Below, one piece after another: positions 19,228 to 28,055 of a stretch of DNA of 64,000 nt; position 1 is the first letter of the stretch; the number at the start of each line of letters is the position of its first letter. This DNA is from Prorocentrum cordatum (lineage: Eukaryota > Sar > Dinophyceae > Prorocentrales > Prorocentraceae). The stretch is from assembly GCA_963575745.1 (NCBI GenBank), contig CAUYUJ010012725.1, positions 12,501 to 76,500 of the forward strand. The letters run 5' to 3'. Under the pieces are notes generated by a model. It ran no database searches. It saw only the letters and a program-made list of their open reading frames with translations, and was not told the DNA's origin. The translations under genes were made by a program, and so were the position numbers.

Positions 19228-19656
19228 TCACCAGCAATCTCCACAGGCGGAGACCATGACATTTGAGACACTGGGGTTGCCTGCGACATGGTCGCATCTG
19301 GCTCTCTCGGGATGCGCGGGACACTCGTGGAGTGATCGTTTGGGGCGGTCGTGGCGCCGCGCACTGGGGTCATTGAGACATCCCAAACAAGCTCGCGCCC
19401 CCGCCCTCCTTCCGGCGCCGTCCTGCTGGGTGCCGTCGTGGATCTTATGGTGGTCGCATTTGCACAGGATGGCCGCGCCTGCTCCCGGATCGCCGGGTTC
19501 CTGCGGCGGGATCGGGCTCCCTGCCGCGCTGAGCGGGGAGCAAAGGTACAACGCCCCACTGATGATCATGCTGCTCGATATGCGAAAGAACACAGGGTTC
19601 AGGTAGACGGGGTGGGAGAACGTCTTCATCAAGATGACGCGAGAAGAACGGAACAT
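19228..19656 (-). CDS. Hypothetical Cys/His-rich protein (142 residues)
   Basis: ATG 19656, starting MFRSSRVILMKTFSHPVYLN, then a hydrophobic FFRISSSMIISGALYLC segment that could be a signal anchor. A Cys/His-rich half follows: ILCKCDHHKIHDGTQQDGAG, RACLGCLNDP, SLHECPAHPERARCDH and VSACGDCW. The spacing suggests zinc binding but fits no finger I know. A second minus frame (19559-19203) is also protein-like, ending PPVEIAGDLSLEILL, so a small intron or frameshift could join them. It lies 121 bp upstream of the next minus-strand ORF and may be part of the same gene. Confidence 0.4.
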   Translation of the reverse strand: MFRSSRVILMKTFSHPVYLNPVFFRISSSMIISGALYLCSPLSAAGSPIPPQEPGDPGAGAAILCKCDHHKIHDGTQQDGAGRRAGARACLGCLNDPSARRHDRPKRSLHECPAHPERARCDHVAGNPSVSNVMVSACGDCW

Positions 19657-19852
19657 CGTGGAAGGGAGCCAAAGCCCCGCTACTTTTTGGAGTAACAAGT
19701 TAGGAATGACAGATAAGAGAATGCGCGCTCTGTTTTACGGGGGCGATGTACGCGGCACGCGGTGTTGTGAGGCGCATTCGGGGGCTGAACCCGGCCAGGC
19801 TCAGGGCCCGCAAGGCAGCGGGGGGAGAGGCGGGTGAAACAGGGCAGGGGCG

Positions 19853-20460
19853 GTGGAAAGGCAGGGATGGCCCGACGTGGATCCGTTCGAGTTGCCTCCT
19901 CTTGCTGTCCGCTCTGTGGTGCAGGGGCGCGCTCATCCACCCATCAGTGTGAGAGCATTATCGCCCCTTCTTTCTGCGTCCATCTCCCTTGTCTCCCTCC
20001 GCCGCCCTAGTCCCGCGCGGTTTCTTCATCTCGTCCTCTGCGGCCGTTCTGCTCCAGCGCAGTGTGACTGCAAGGCCATTCGGCGCCCGGCCAGCTCGTC
20101 TCCCGCGAAGCCCGCCCAGCCCGCCCGCCCCCGCTTGGCCGTGGCATCCACCAGCCGCGCCGAGAAGGCCGCTGACAAGGAGGCCGCGGCCGCCCTCTCC
20201 AGCTTGAGCCGCGCGGGCGAGGCGGCGGTCGAGCAGGCGTTGGCGGGCGCTTGCGGAATCCTGCGCGTAGACCCAGCCTTGCAGCACCACTAGAACGCGC
20301 TCCTTCGGAACGAGGAGTAGAAAGCGGCCCTGCGGGAGTCGGCCGAGGGGCAGAGCGAGCGCGGCGAGAAGCTGGCGAGCGAGCGGCCGCAGGGCGCGAA
20401 GCTTCGGACGAACGCGACGAAGTTCGCGCACCTGGACAGGAGGAGGGCCGACGGAATTTC
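19853..20460 (+). pseudogene. Decayed Ala/Glu-rich helical coding fragment
   Basis: One + frame reads STSRAEKAADKEAAAALSSL, SRAGEAAVEQALAGACGILR, hits a stop at 20291, continues NALLRNEE, hits another stop, then KAALRESAEGQSERGEKLAS and KLRTNATKFAHLDRRRADGI. The helical charged pattern and single-frame continuity across two stops suggest an old coiled-coil gene. No homologue is recognised. Confidence 0.32.
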
Positions 20461-20767
20461 AAGCCTTGAAGTGCCCATTGCGCACCCCGGAGCTTTCCGC
20501 CCGTCCGCGCTGGCATGGATACGAATGCAGTAAAACGAACATCTCGATTGAAAATCTGCGCCCAGGGGCCCAGGGTTCCCTTAACACACCGTGCTGCAGC
20601 TCTGAGGGGCCCGCGACAACCACCTGGGAATTCGATGGGTGCCTCAAGTGGTCCGCAGAGGAGATGATCGAGCCACGGGGCGAGGCCAAACAAACATTGC
20701 TAGTTTTTTTTGTGTTTTCCCTCAGTCGGGTGCCCACGCTCGCTCGTCGCTCTTTTTCCCCGCGCAG

Positions 20768-21478
20768 CAGACGAGGCAGAACGGGCCCCTGGACTTCCCG
20801 CTCCACGAGCTCGAGCCCGAGCGCTTCCAGGAAGCTCCAGACGCGAACTGCCGGCGCAACGACTGCAAGTTGTGCTTCGCCCTCTTGGCGTTCAAGGTCT
20901 CGCCGGACACGCCCCCCCCCCCCCCGACCATCTCGCGCAACGGCCTGGAGACTTGGCAGGCTTCCGGCACGGCGCTCAGCCTGCGCTGCAACGAGAACGG
21001 ACGCCCCCTGAGCGACGAGCACACCGACGACGACCTCAAGAAGGGCCTCTACGCCGCGGAGAAGAGCGAGGGCGAGCGCGCGTGGTCGGTGTCCACGTAC
21101 CTCGACCACCACCAGCCGAAAGTGGTCATCGCGTTCGAAGCAGGCGAGCTGAAATTCGACTACGCGTTCAACTACAACGCGGTCGCGACGCTGAAGAAGA
21201 ACGGCCGCCAGTGCAAGGTAGACGCCCACCTGGGGGAGTTCACCGAGAAGGGCGTCCGCGCCCCGCCTGGGGCCCTGAAGTGGACGGGCGCCGCCTGCGC
21301 GAGGAAGAAGGGGCCAGCCACCCCGAAGAGTTCGCCAGAGGCCGGCAAGGGGAAGGGCGGCAGGGGCTTCAAGCGGCCCCCCCCTTCGCCGCCGTCAGGG
21401 GCGGGGGTGAACGAGGCGCTGCGCAGGCGCCTCGCCACCATGGCGGGCAAGGGGCCAGCGTCAGGGTCTGGTCGCTGA
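20768..21478 (+). CDS. C-terminal exon of a hypothetical protein
   Basis: A pyrimidine-rich tract and CCCCGCGCAG acceptor at 20755-20767 precede an open exon to TGA 21478 (236 residues). It starts QTRQNGPLDFPLHELEPERF, has a Cys motif ANCRRNDCKLCFALLAF, then mixed alpha/beta-type sequence (GLETWQASGTALSLRCNENG, DEHTDDDLKKGLYAAEKSEG, VSTYLDHHQPKVVIAFEAGE, FDYAFNYNAVATLKKNGRQC) and a Lys/Gly/Pro-rich tail. A C12 run (encoding Pro) at about 20920-20935 is a slippage site. Codon use is strongly G/C at third positions. The 5' exons were not found. No family is recognised. Confidence 0.55.
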   Translation, partial: QTRQNGPLDFPLHELEPERFQEAPDANCRRNDCKLCFALLAFKVSPDTPPPPPTISRNGLETWQASGTALSLRCNENGRPLSDEHTDDDLKKGLYAAEKSEGERAWSVSTYLDHHQPKVVIAFEAGELKFDYAFNYNAVATLKKNGRQCKVDAHLGEFTEKGVRAPPGALKWTGAACARKKGPATPKSSPEAGKGKGGRGFKRPPPSPPSGAGVNEALRRRLATMAGKGPASGSGR

Positions 21479-22127
21479 GGTGAGCGCCTAGGCCGGCAAG
21501 ACGGCTGGCGAGAAGCCTTCGGCAGCGCGCGCCCGCTAATGCACGGCCTTTTTTCGATCGCTGCTGTTCCGCGGAACGCCTCCGCGGTGCGGCAGGGCTA
21601 TCGGCGACGAGCCTGGCCTCGCGCAGAACACGCCCCTTATCATTGTCATCGTTCTCCCCTCCCGATCCCGCCACCAAGTCTCCCTCGCCCTCCTCCCCTG
21701 CGCGGCCACCCCCCCCGCCCCTTCCTCGTGGACCTCCCAATCTGTCAGTTGCATCCGCCTCCTCTTCCAAGACCCTTTCCTCTTCTTCCTCGCCCCCTCC
21801 CCTCCTGTCACGCTGCCAAAGAAATCAGACGGAAACGCGCGCCCGAGCGCAGAACCAAAAAGCAAAAGGCCGCCACAGAGAGCATCTTCGTGTGAACCAC
21901 AAAGGGCGCACCTATCGCCGTGCCTACACATACGGACCCGTATAACACAGTTGTCAATTGATTAATTATCACGAATGCATGAGTTGTTTATTCCTGTGTA
22001 TGTGGCGCCATTCATGAGCGCATGCTGTGCTCGCGGCCTGGCGTGCAGATTTCTTTTATTGAATCGCTTCTCTCATTCCGCCGGCCCATAGTGTAGCGTC
22101 GCTGGCACTTGCTTGCGTGCTCGGGGG
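21479..22127. other. No gene; pyrimidine-rich then AT-richer spacer
   Basis: 21640-21830 is CCTC-rich with poly-Pro/Ser ORFs. 21930-22080 is less GC-rich than its surroundings and contains no frame of note. Confidence 0.5.
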
Positions 22128-22690
22128 GGCATCTGGGTGGCCTCCTGGGGCCGCTTGGGGGCCTCTTGGGGGCCTCCTGAGGGCCTGTTGGGGGCCTCTT
22201 GGGGCCTCTTAGGGGCCTCTTGGGGCCTCCTGGGGACTTTTGAGGGCCGAGGGCTCGAAATATTGTTTCGTGTTCCCCCCCTGGGGTCCCTCTTGGGGCG
22301 TTCTTGGGGCCCTCTTGGGCCGTCTTGGAGGCCTCTTGGGCCGTCTTGGAGCCCTCTTGGGCCGTCTTGGGGCCCTCTTGGGGGCCTCTTGGGCCCTCTT
22401 GGGGCGGTCTTGGGGGCCTCTTGGGCCCTTGGGGTGTCGTTGGAAACGGGAAAAGCAGTGAATTTTGCCTCTTGGGGCCCTCTCGGGAGTGCTCTTGGAG
22501 GCCTCTTGGGGCGTCTGGGGGCCATCGTGGGCGTCTTGGAGCGATCTTGTGGCATCTCGGACCCCTCATGTAGCATCTTGGGGGCCTCTTGGAAGCCTCT
22601 TGGCCCTTCTTGGGGCTCTCGGGGACGTCTCGGAGCCGCGTTGGTGCGCTGCTGGAGCGCCCTGGTGACTCCTCCCGGGACTCTCTCGGG
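22128..22690 (+). repeat. CTTGGGGGCCTC satellite array
   Basis: About 560 bp of units such as CCTCTTGGGGGCCTCTTGGG and CCGTCTTGGAGGCCT. Unit lengths are mostly multiples of 3, so both strands stay open (GPLGGLLG... on +, PQEAPKRPPRGP on -). An interruption near 22440 (GGAAACGGGAAAAGCAGTGAA) is a short form of the AT-rich block in the 49-kb array. Confidence 0.93.
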
Positions 22691-24602
22691 ACCTTGCCAG
22701 GGTACTTTCCGCCCGGGGGGCCCCAGGGGCCGCCCCGCGCGCGCGAAGTAGAAAGATTGTAAAGCAGTCACCGGAGATCTTAGCACGCCTCTGGCCCGTT
22801 GGGCCGGCGAATTTAGGGTTCCTTAGGTCAACGCCCCGACTGAAAATGGGCAGAACGCGCCACGCGAGGCCTCCAAGAGGGTCCGCGGAGCTCAACGCAA
22901 AGCTGACCTCACATACCCCTTATGAGGTTCCCAGGTGTCGTCTCCTGGAGGCTCGGGGGCGGGGTGGGGGGAAGGGCGAGTCTTCCCATGGCACCCCGCA
23001 GAGGCGGATCAGAGTGAGGAGGCGGAGGGCTGTCGGCAGTCTCCCGGGCTCGGAGGAAGCCCCCCGCAGGCGCCGATGGTTCACAGATGGTTCGCATATT
23101 GCACAATGGCCCCAGAGGAGGAGGAGGAGGAGGAGGAGGAGGAGGAGGAGGAGGAGGAGGAGGAGGCAGAGGAGGAGGCGGAGGAGGAGGAGGAGGGGGA
23201 GGAGGAAGAGGAGGAGGAGGAGGAGGAGGAGGAGGAGGAGGAGGAGGAAGAGGAGGGTCGCGGGCGGGTGGCGGGCGGGTGGCGGGCGGGTCGCGGGCGA
23301 GTCGCAAGGGAGGGTCGCGGGCGAGGAGGGCGACAACAACAGGCAACAGCCAGCAACGGCGACTCTCGCCGCAGAAGCCCACCTCAGGCACGCACCCAGC
23401 GATGATGTACGATCGTTCCGCCTCCCCATTCATTCTGGTCTGAGTCCAGAAGGGGTTGATCGTTTTCTGACTAGGAGTGGCTCTCGCGCAGGGATCCTCT
23501 CGAGATCATTCTTTGCAAGACTGCCATGCCCCTGGGGACCCCCTCCCAGTTGTCCCTGGGGTTAGCGCATCACCGTTTCACATTGCGAGCGTTGCCTCGC
23601 TGGACCTTCATCGCGAATGTCGCAAGCATTTCCGAGTCGAGCTGCGAGATCCTCACAGAGGTGGTCGCCACGACATCCTTTCTATGTCCGAGTCTAACAG
23701 AGACCGCCCTGGTTGCCATGCGTGTAGGTGCGGGCGGCGAGATCCGCATCGCTCAGTGTTTTGAATACACTGCGGTTGTGGAGGTCATCTCTTCGGCGCC
23801 TGGGCTGGCATGCGGATCGTTGGGGACTGCCCCCCCCCCCCCCCCGATGGCGTCGCGAGCTGCGACGGCGCCAGCGGGCGCAGTGGCTCCCATTGGCACG
23901 CCGTAGGGTGGCGCGCGCCCCGGCGGCGCCTCGCAGATCCGTAGGCACGGCGGGCCTCCAGAGGGAATTCGTCAGGAGGGAAAGAAACACACAGACACAA
24001 TTCATCGTCGACTCCCCAGAAAATATGGAAAATATTGGAAGTGGGGGGGAAGGCAGAAACGCAGAACATATGGGAACGTATAGGGAATCCTTTTATTTGT
24101 GTGTATTCATTTGTGTGTCCTAGTGCCCCTTCAAGATCGGGGCGAGGGTGCAGATGGCCGTGGGTGGGTGCGCTTCACTCTGGGCTGCCGTCCTCTGAGT
24201 TTGTGAATCGCAATCGAGTTCTCTGCAGCTGCTCCAGACCTCGAGATAATACGTCAACCAACCAACCGTGCGCAGAAAATGGTGTCGACGTGATGTTGGC
24301 TGCTCCACGTGTTTCGATCGATGGTAGTGGTATAGCCACTCGGCCACAGGGCTCCGACTCGCTCTTGCCATTCGAGAGGCTTCGCAACAAAACAGGAATG
24401 TCTCAACAGGATCTCTGAGGAGCCCGACAGTTCCCCAAGATGTCCCCCGCGAGGGCCCCAGGAGCGCTCCGAGAGGGCCCAGGACCCGCTCGCCGCAGTC
24501 TCGATATCCCTCCTGGACAGCCAGGGGGCCCCTCAAGGCCGCTCCCGACCCCCCTCGACGGACCCCCCTCGACGGTCCGCCCCGGGCGCCCCGGTTCATA
24601 TG
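22691..24602. other. Non-genic stretch with GGA tract and GGGCGGGT minisatellite
   Basis: 23117-23255 is GGA-rich and 23256-23320 repeats GGGTGGCGGGC. 23456-24420 contains short open frames on both strands without shared motifs, plus a C15 run at about 23830. No gene is supported. Confidence 0.55.
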
Positions 24603-24735
24603 GGGGGAGGAGGAGGGGGGGGAGTGGAAGAGGGGGGAGGAGGGAGCATTGTAAGAGGAGGAGGAGGAGGAGGAGGAGGAGGAGGAGGAGGAGGAGAAAG
24701 GGGACGAGGAGGAGGCGGAGGAGGAGGAGGAGGCA
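24603..24735 (+). repeat. GGA microsatellite
   Basis: GGA/GGGGA steps, then nearly pure GGA with one GCGGA variant. Confidence 0.95.
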
Positions 24736-24839
24736 CGTCGAACCCCATGCCTGGCCCTTACCCCCTAACAGCGACCCCGAGTAATCCCCCAAGACTCCCC
24801 ACGATCCGAGGCGTGAGTTTATACATGACCACCGCCTGG

Positions 24840-25155
24840 AGGATCCGTTTTCGAATGGTGTAGGGCCTCCAGGGGCTTCCTTGGACGGACATTTCGCATG
24901 GTGTAGGGCCTCTGGAGGCTTCCCTGAACGGATGGTTTCGCATGGTGTAAGATGGGCGTTCTCGCATGGTGTAGGGCCTCTGGCGGCTTCCCTGGACGGA
25001 CGTTTTCGCAAACGTTTTCGCATGGTGTAGGGCCTCCGGGTGCTTCCCTCGACGGACGTTTTCGCATGGTGCTGGGCCTCTGGGGGCTTCCGTGGACGGA
25101 CGTTTTCGCATGGTGCAGGGCCTCCGGGAGCTTCCCTGGCAGACGGTTTTCCAAG
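24840..25155 (+). repeat. 44-bp minisatellite, seven anchors
   Basis: The anchor CGMATGGTGYAGGGCCTCYR starts near 24852, 24895, 24939, 24963, 25019, 25063 and 25107. Typical spacing is 44 bp, with one short (24) and one long (56) interval. Each unit includes GCTTCCCTGGACGGACGTTT. The whole minus strand stays open through it (ALHHAKTSV, PYTMRKRP), probably by composition. Confidence 0.9.
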
Positions 25156-25310
25156 GGGGCTGGCTTTCGGGAAAGTAGCTTCAGGGGGACTCAAGGGTGG
25201 CCTCATCGCCTCCTCTCCAAGGGGTCACGTCAGTTGGCGCAGGCGCCGTGCTACCCTTCACGGTCGGGGTTTCCAGGCCGCCCGCGCGCGGCGTCCAGAC
25301 AGTCGAATTC
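25152..25310 (+). repeat. ~160-bp direct repeat, left copy
   Basis: Shares TCAGGGGGACTC, GGGTGGCCTCATC, CAGTTGGCGCAGGCGCCG, CGGTCGGGGTTTCCA and CCAGACAGTCG with 27892-28055 in the same order and orientation, at roughly 85-90% by eye. It directly follows the 44-bp minisatellite. Confidence 0.9.
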
Positions 25311-25737
25311 GCATGCGCTGCAACGGGCGGATGCGAAATTCCGCCTGGGCCCGCAGCCCGCAGTTGTCTGTAACTTTGCGTTCCATCAGTCGACCCAGCG
25401 CGCGTATCTAGATTCAGTGCTCGCGGAAAACATGCTGCGCAATGACATAGCAGAGGATTCGCTGATTCCCTTCCCTTCCTCCCCCCCCGCCCTGCGCCCC
25501 ATCCGGCCCTCTGCATCTGCTGCCCCTCTGGGAGCCCCCCGCCCCCCTGCTCCGCTGCTCCCCCCGCGCCACCCTGCCGCCCGGACAGCTCGCGTGCCTG
25601 ACTGGCGCTGCGTGGCTGCCAGAAGTTCGGTGACGGCGACGACGAGGGCGGCGGCGGCGACAGGGGGGTCGCCTGCCCGGCCCTGCGCCCGCTCGCCCCC
25701 GGAGGGGCCAGGGCGGGAAGCCGAGGCGGAATTGGAG

Positions 25738-25900
25738 TCTCCTCCTTCTCCTCCTCCTCCTCCTCCTCCTCCTCCTCCTCCTCCTCCTCCCCCTCACCCT
25801 CACCCTCACCCTCGCCCTCCTCCTCCTCCTCCTCCTCCTCCTCCTCCTGCTCCTGCTCGTGCTCCTCCTCTCTCCTGCTCGTGCTCCTCCTCCTCCGGCG
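25738..25900 (+). repeat. TCC microsatellite with CACCCT interruption
   Basis: CTCCTCCTC steps split by (CACCCT)4-like sequence at about 25793-25818. Flanking DNA (25311-25737 and 25901-26400) shows no supported gene. Confidence 0.93.
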
Positions 25901-26654
25901 GGGCCGAGAGCCTGCTTCTGTATCCAGGACATGGTTTCTGGCCCCGTCCAACCTCCCCCACCTCCACCGTGACCCCCCTCAGCGGCAGGGCGCGGCGAAG
26001 TCTGCCCGGTTGATCGCGAGGTCCGGGGCCGCAGGGGATGCGCAAGTCCGAAGATCCAGCCATATAAAATCCGAAGAATGCGTCATCGCATTTTCTGGCT
26101 TGGCTTCGGCTGACAACTTATGGGTCTGAGCCCGCTCGGACTCAGACAGGGTGTCATTCTTACCCATGCCCCCTCCCTCCCCCTCTCGCATTTCACATCT
26201 CCCCCTCCGCTCCTCCCTGACGACAGTGCGATGGGAGGAAATCGGGTGTTTTTTTCATCAATTTCTGCCAACGCACCCCGCCCACCTCAGCGCGGGCTCA
26301 AGCCAACAAAAACATGGGGCCTTCCCGCTAGCTCACCCGCATCGGCCCCTCTTCTTTGCACAACAACGATTCGTAGGGGGCCGCGCAGGAGGACACCCTG
26401 ACTCTCGGCGCAACGGCCAGGCAATACCCTGCGGCCTGCAGGGCTTTTGGCGAGAAGCGGCACCATACCTGCCGCATAGCCGGCAGGATCTTTCAGACTC
26501 CACACCGGCTTCTTCATCGAGCGCGACGGGCGCCACCCCCAGTTGGTCCCCTTCACACTGTCCGAAGTGAGCCAGGCCGCGCAGGCGCCGGCAAACGCTG
26601 CCGACTCGGACCGCCCCGGCGCCCGGAAGCCAGCTGTCGTGCAGAGGCACTTCC

Positions 26655-27660
26655 GTGCCCGGAGATGTGGACGCAGGCTCTGCGGACGGCAGCGTGCACA
26701 GATCCTCTGCCGCCGTCCAGGCGTGCTTCGAGGCCGCCTGGGAGTCATTCGCCAAGGTGCGGTACGCGGCGGCTCTCTGCGACGTGGGCCGGATGGAATC
26801 CCTGGTGGTATTGCCGCTCCTCCCGTGCGATAGCGAGTGCAAAGTCATGCTCCTCTTCGCGGGCCCGGACGGCTGGCCGGGGGGTCCATCGCAACTTTGT
26901 GGGCCGCAGTTCGAGCCTGGCATCAGGAGCGAAATTTGCTCCGCACTTCTGACCTACCTTGGACAGACCGCTCGGCTAATTTCTGGCGCGGGCTCAAGAA
27001 GCGTGCTGGCCACAGTCAAACACTGATGCACCTCTTCCCCTGCCCGAGCTGCGAGCTTTCCGCGTGTCCAAGTTGGCCGCAAAATCTGCGGTTGGTTTGC
27101 GCGACGCAGCAGCAGCTACTTTTAGTTTGTTTTGTTTTGTTGGGCATTCGACGCAGTGCCGAAATGCGGGGGCTTGTGGTTGAAGACGTGCAGATCGTAG
27201 ACTCGCGCGTGATCGCTTTGATCCGTTACCAGAAAAACGATCCCGATGGTCACGGCATGAAGTGTTTCGTGCCTGCTTTCCTTGCTCTAGGGGGCCGTTG
27301 CCCGGTCGTGCTCCTGCGACGCTGGCCCGCCAAGAAGGCCGAGTTGTGGCCTGACCACTGGTCTTGTTTTCGCCGTCTCTAGCGCGGCGTAAGCAACTCT
27401 CTCCGGATTCGTTCCGCAAAGCGCTCTCTGGCGCGTTCCCTCAGCACGCCGCTGGCACGCATTCTCTACGCAAAGGCGGCGCCCAGTGGTTTAGGTCACT
27501 CGGCAACGTGCCCGAGCAGATCATCCAACCCCAGGGCGGGTGGTCCGGGCCTGAGTGCGCGCGATCCGCGTGCATATTTTCCCGAGACGAGCGGCGACAG
27601 ATTTTCGTCGACGTTGGGCGCGCCAATATCGCGCCCGCCTCGGCGTCCGTCGTGGCCTGA
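26655..27660 (+). pseudogene. Tyrosine recombinase (integrase-like), frameshifted
   Basis: A helical N-terminal region (VQACFEAAWESFAKVRYAAA) near 26720 precedes a core-binding-like segment SIATLWAAVRAWHQERNLLR at about 26885 and FWRGLKKRAG. The catalytic domain follows: LLGIRRSAEMRGLVVEDVQI carries the box I arginine (codon near 27149-27154); after a frame change at about 27370, GTHSLRKGGAQWFRSLGN carries the H-x-x-R box II (27460-27471), then QPQGGW. The expected nucleophilic tyrosine some 8-10 residues later is not seen; the site reads CARSACIF. At least two frame changes and the missing tyrosine argue it is inactive, unless small introns explain the shifts. It is closest in style to eukaryotic transposon (DIRS or Crypton) recombinases. 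It sits between two ~160-bp direct repeats. Confidence 0.65.
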
Positions 27661-27891
27661 CCTTCGAATTGCCTCCAAGGGGCGTGCCAGGCAGGCGAGA
27701 CGAGCTTCGCCTTCCGTTTTCGCTTCTGTGGGAGGGCCAGCGCCTAAATCTGGCGCGCCAGCAGGCCTGCAGATCACCTGGCAACCCCCTTCGAGGAATT
27801 AAGTTGCCACTGCGATTCGCCCCAGAACGGACGTGCCTGTCGTCGCGCGCTCGCGCCCGAAAACATGCGAGATCCCACAGGGAGGCGGCTT

Positions 27892-28055
27892 TGAAAGGGG
27901 CCTGGCGTTCGGGGAAGCAGTTTCCAGGGGGACTCGAGGGTGGCCTCATCTCCTCCTCTCCGCGGGGTCATGTCAGTTGGCGCAGGCGCCGCGCCACCCT
28001 TCGCGGTCGGGGTTTCCACGCCGCCCCCGCGCGGCGCCCAGACAGTCGGATTGCC
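27892..28055 (+). repeat. ~160-bp direct repeat, right copy
   Basis: Partner of 25152-25310; offset 2,733 bp measured at the shared CAGGGGGAC. Both copies lose similarity just after CCAGACAGTCGRATT. Confidence 0.9.

Larger units (their letters stand above)
25152..28055 (+). mobile_element. Candidate tyrosine-recombinase element bounded by direct repeats
   Basis: The ~160-bp direct repeats enclose about 2.6 kb containing the damaged tyrosine recombinase at 26.7-27.66 kb and a TCC tract. Direct repeats around a recombinase are expected for DIRS/Ngaro-like or Crypton-like elements, or for a recombinase inserted between older repeats. No RT/RNase H is seen inside, so an autonomous DIRS element is excluded as it stands. 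Confidence 0.4.

Noticed and set aside
22073-22786. Gly/Leu/Trp-rich (+) and Pro/Lys/Arg-rich (-) ORFs in the CTTGGG satellite (also 33.6 and 49-51 kb)
   Set aside because: Satellite units are mostly multiples of 3 bp; both strands are open at once.
22805-22815. Telomere-type TTTAGGG
   Set aside because: A single copy only.
24331-24365. tRNA-Ser-like gene on the minus strand (GGCCGAGTGG box A)
   Set aside because: No matching T-arm or B box (GGTTCGA) at the right distance and no cloverleaf pairing.
24840-25155. CRISPR-like array
   Set aside because: Units are contiguous 44-bp tandem repeats without unique spacers, and the genome is eukaryotic.
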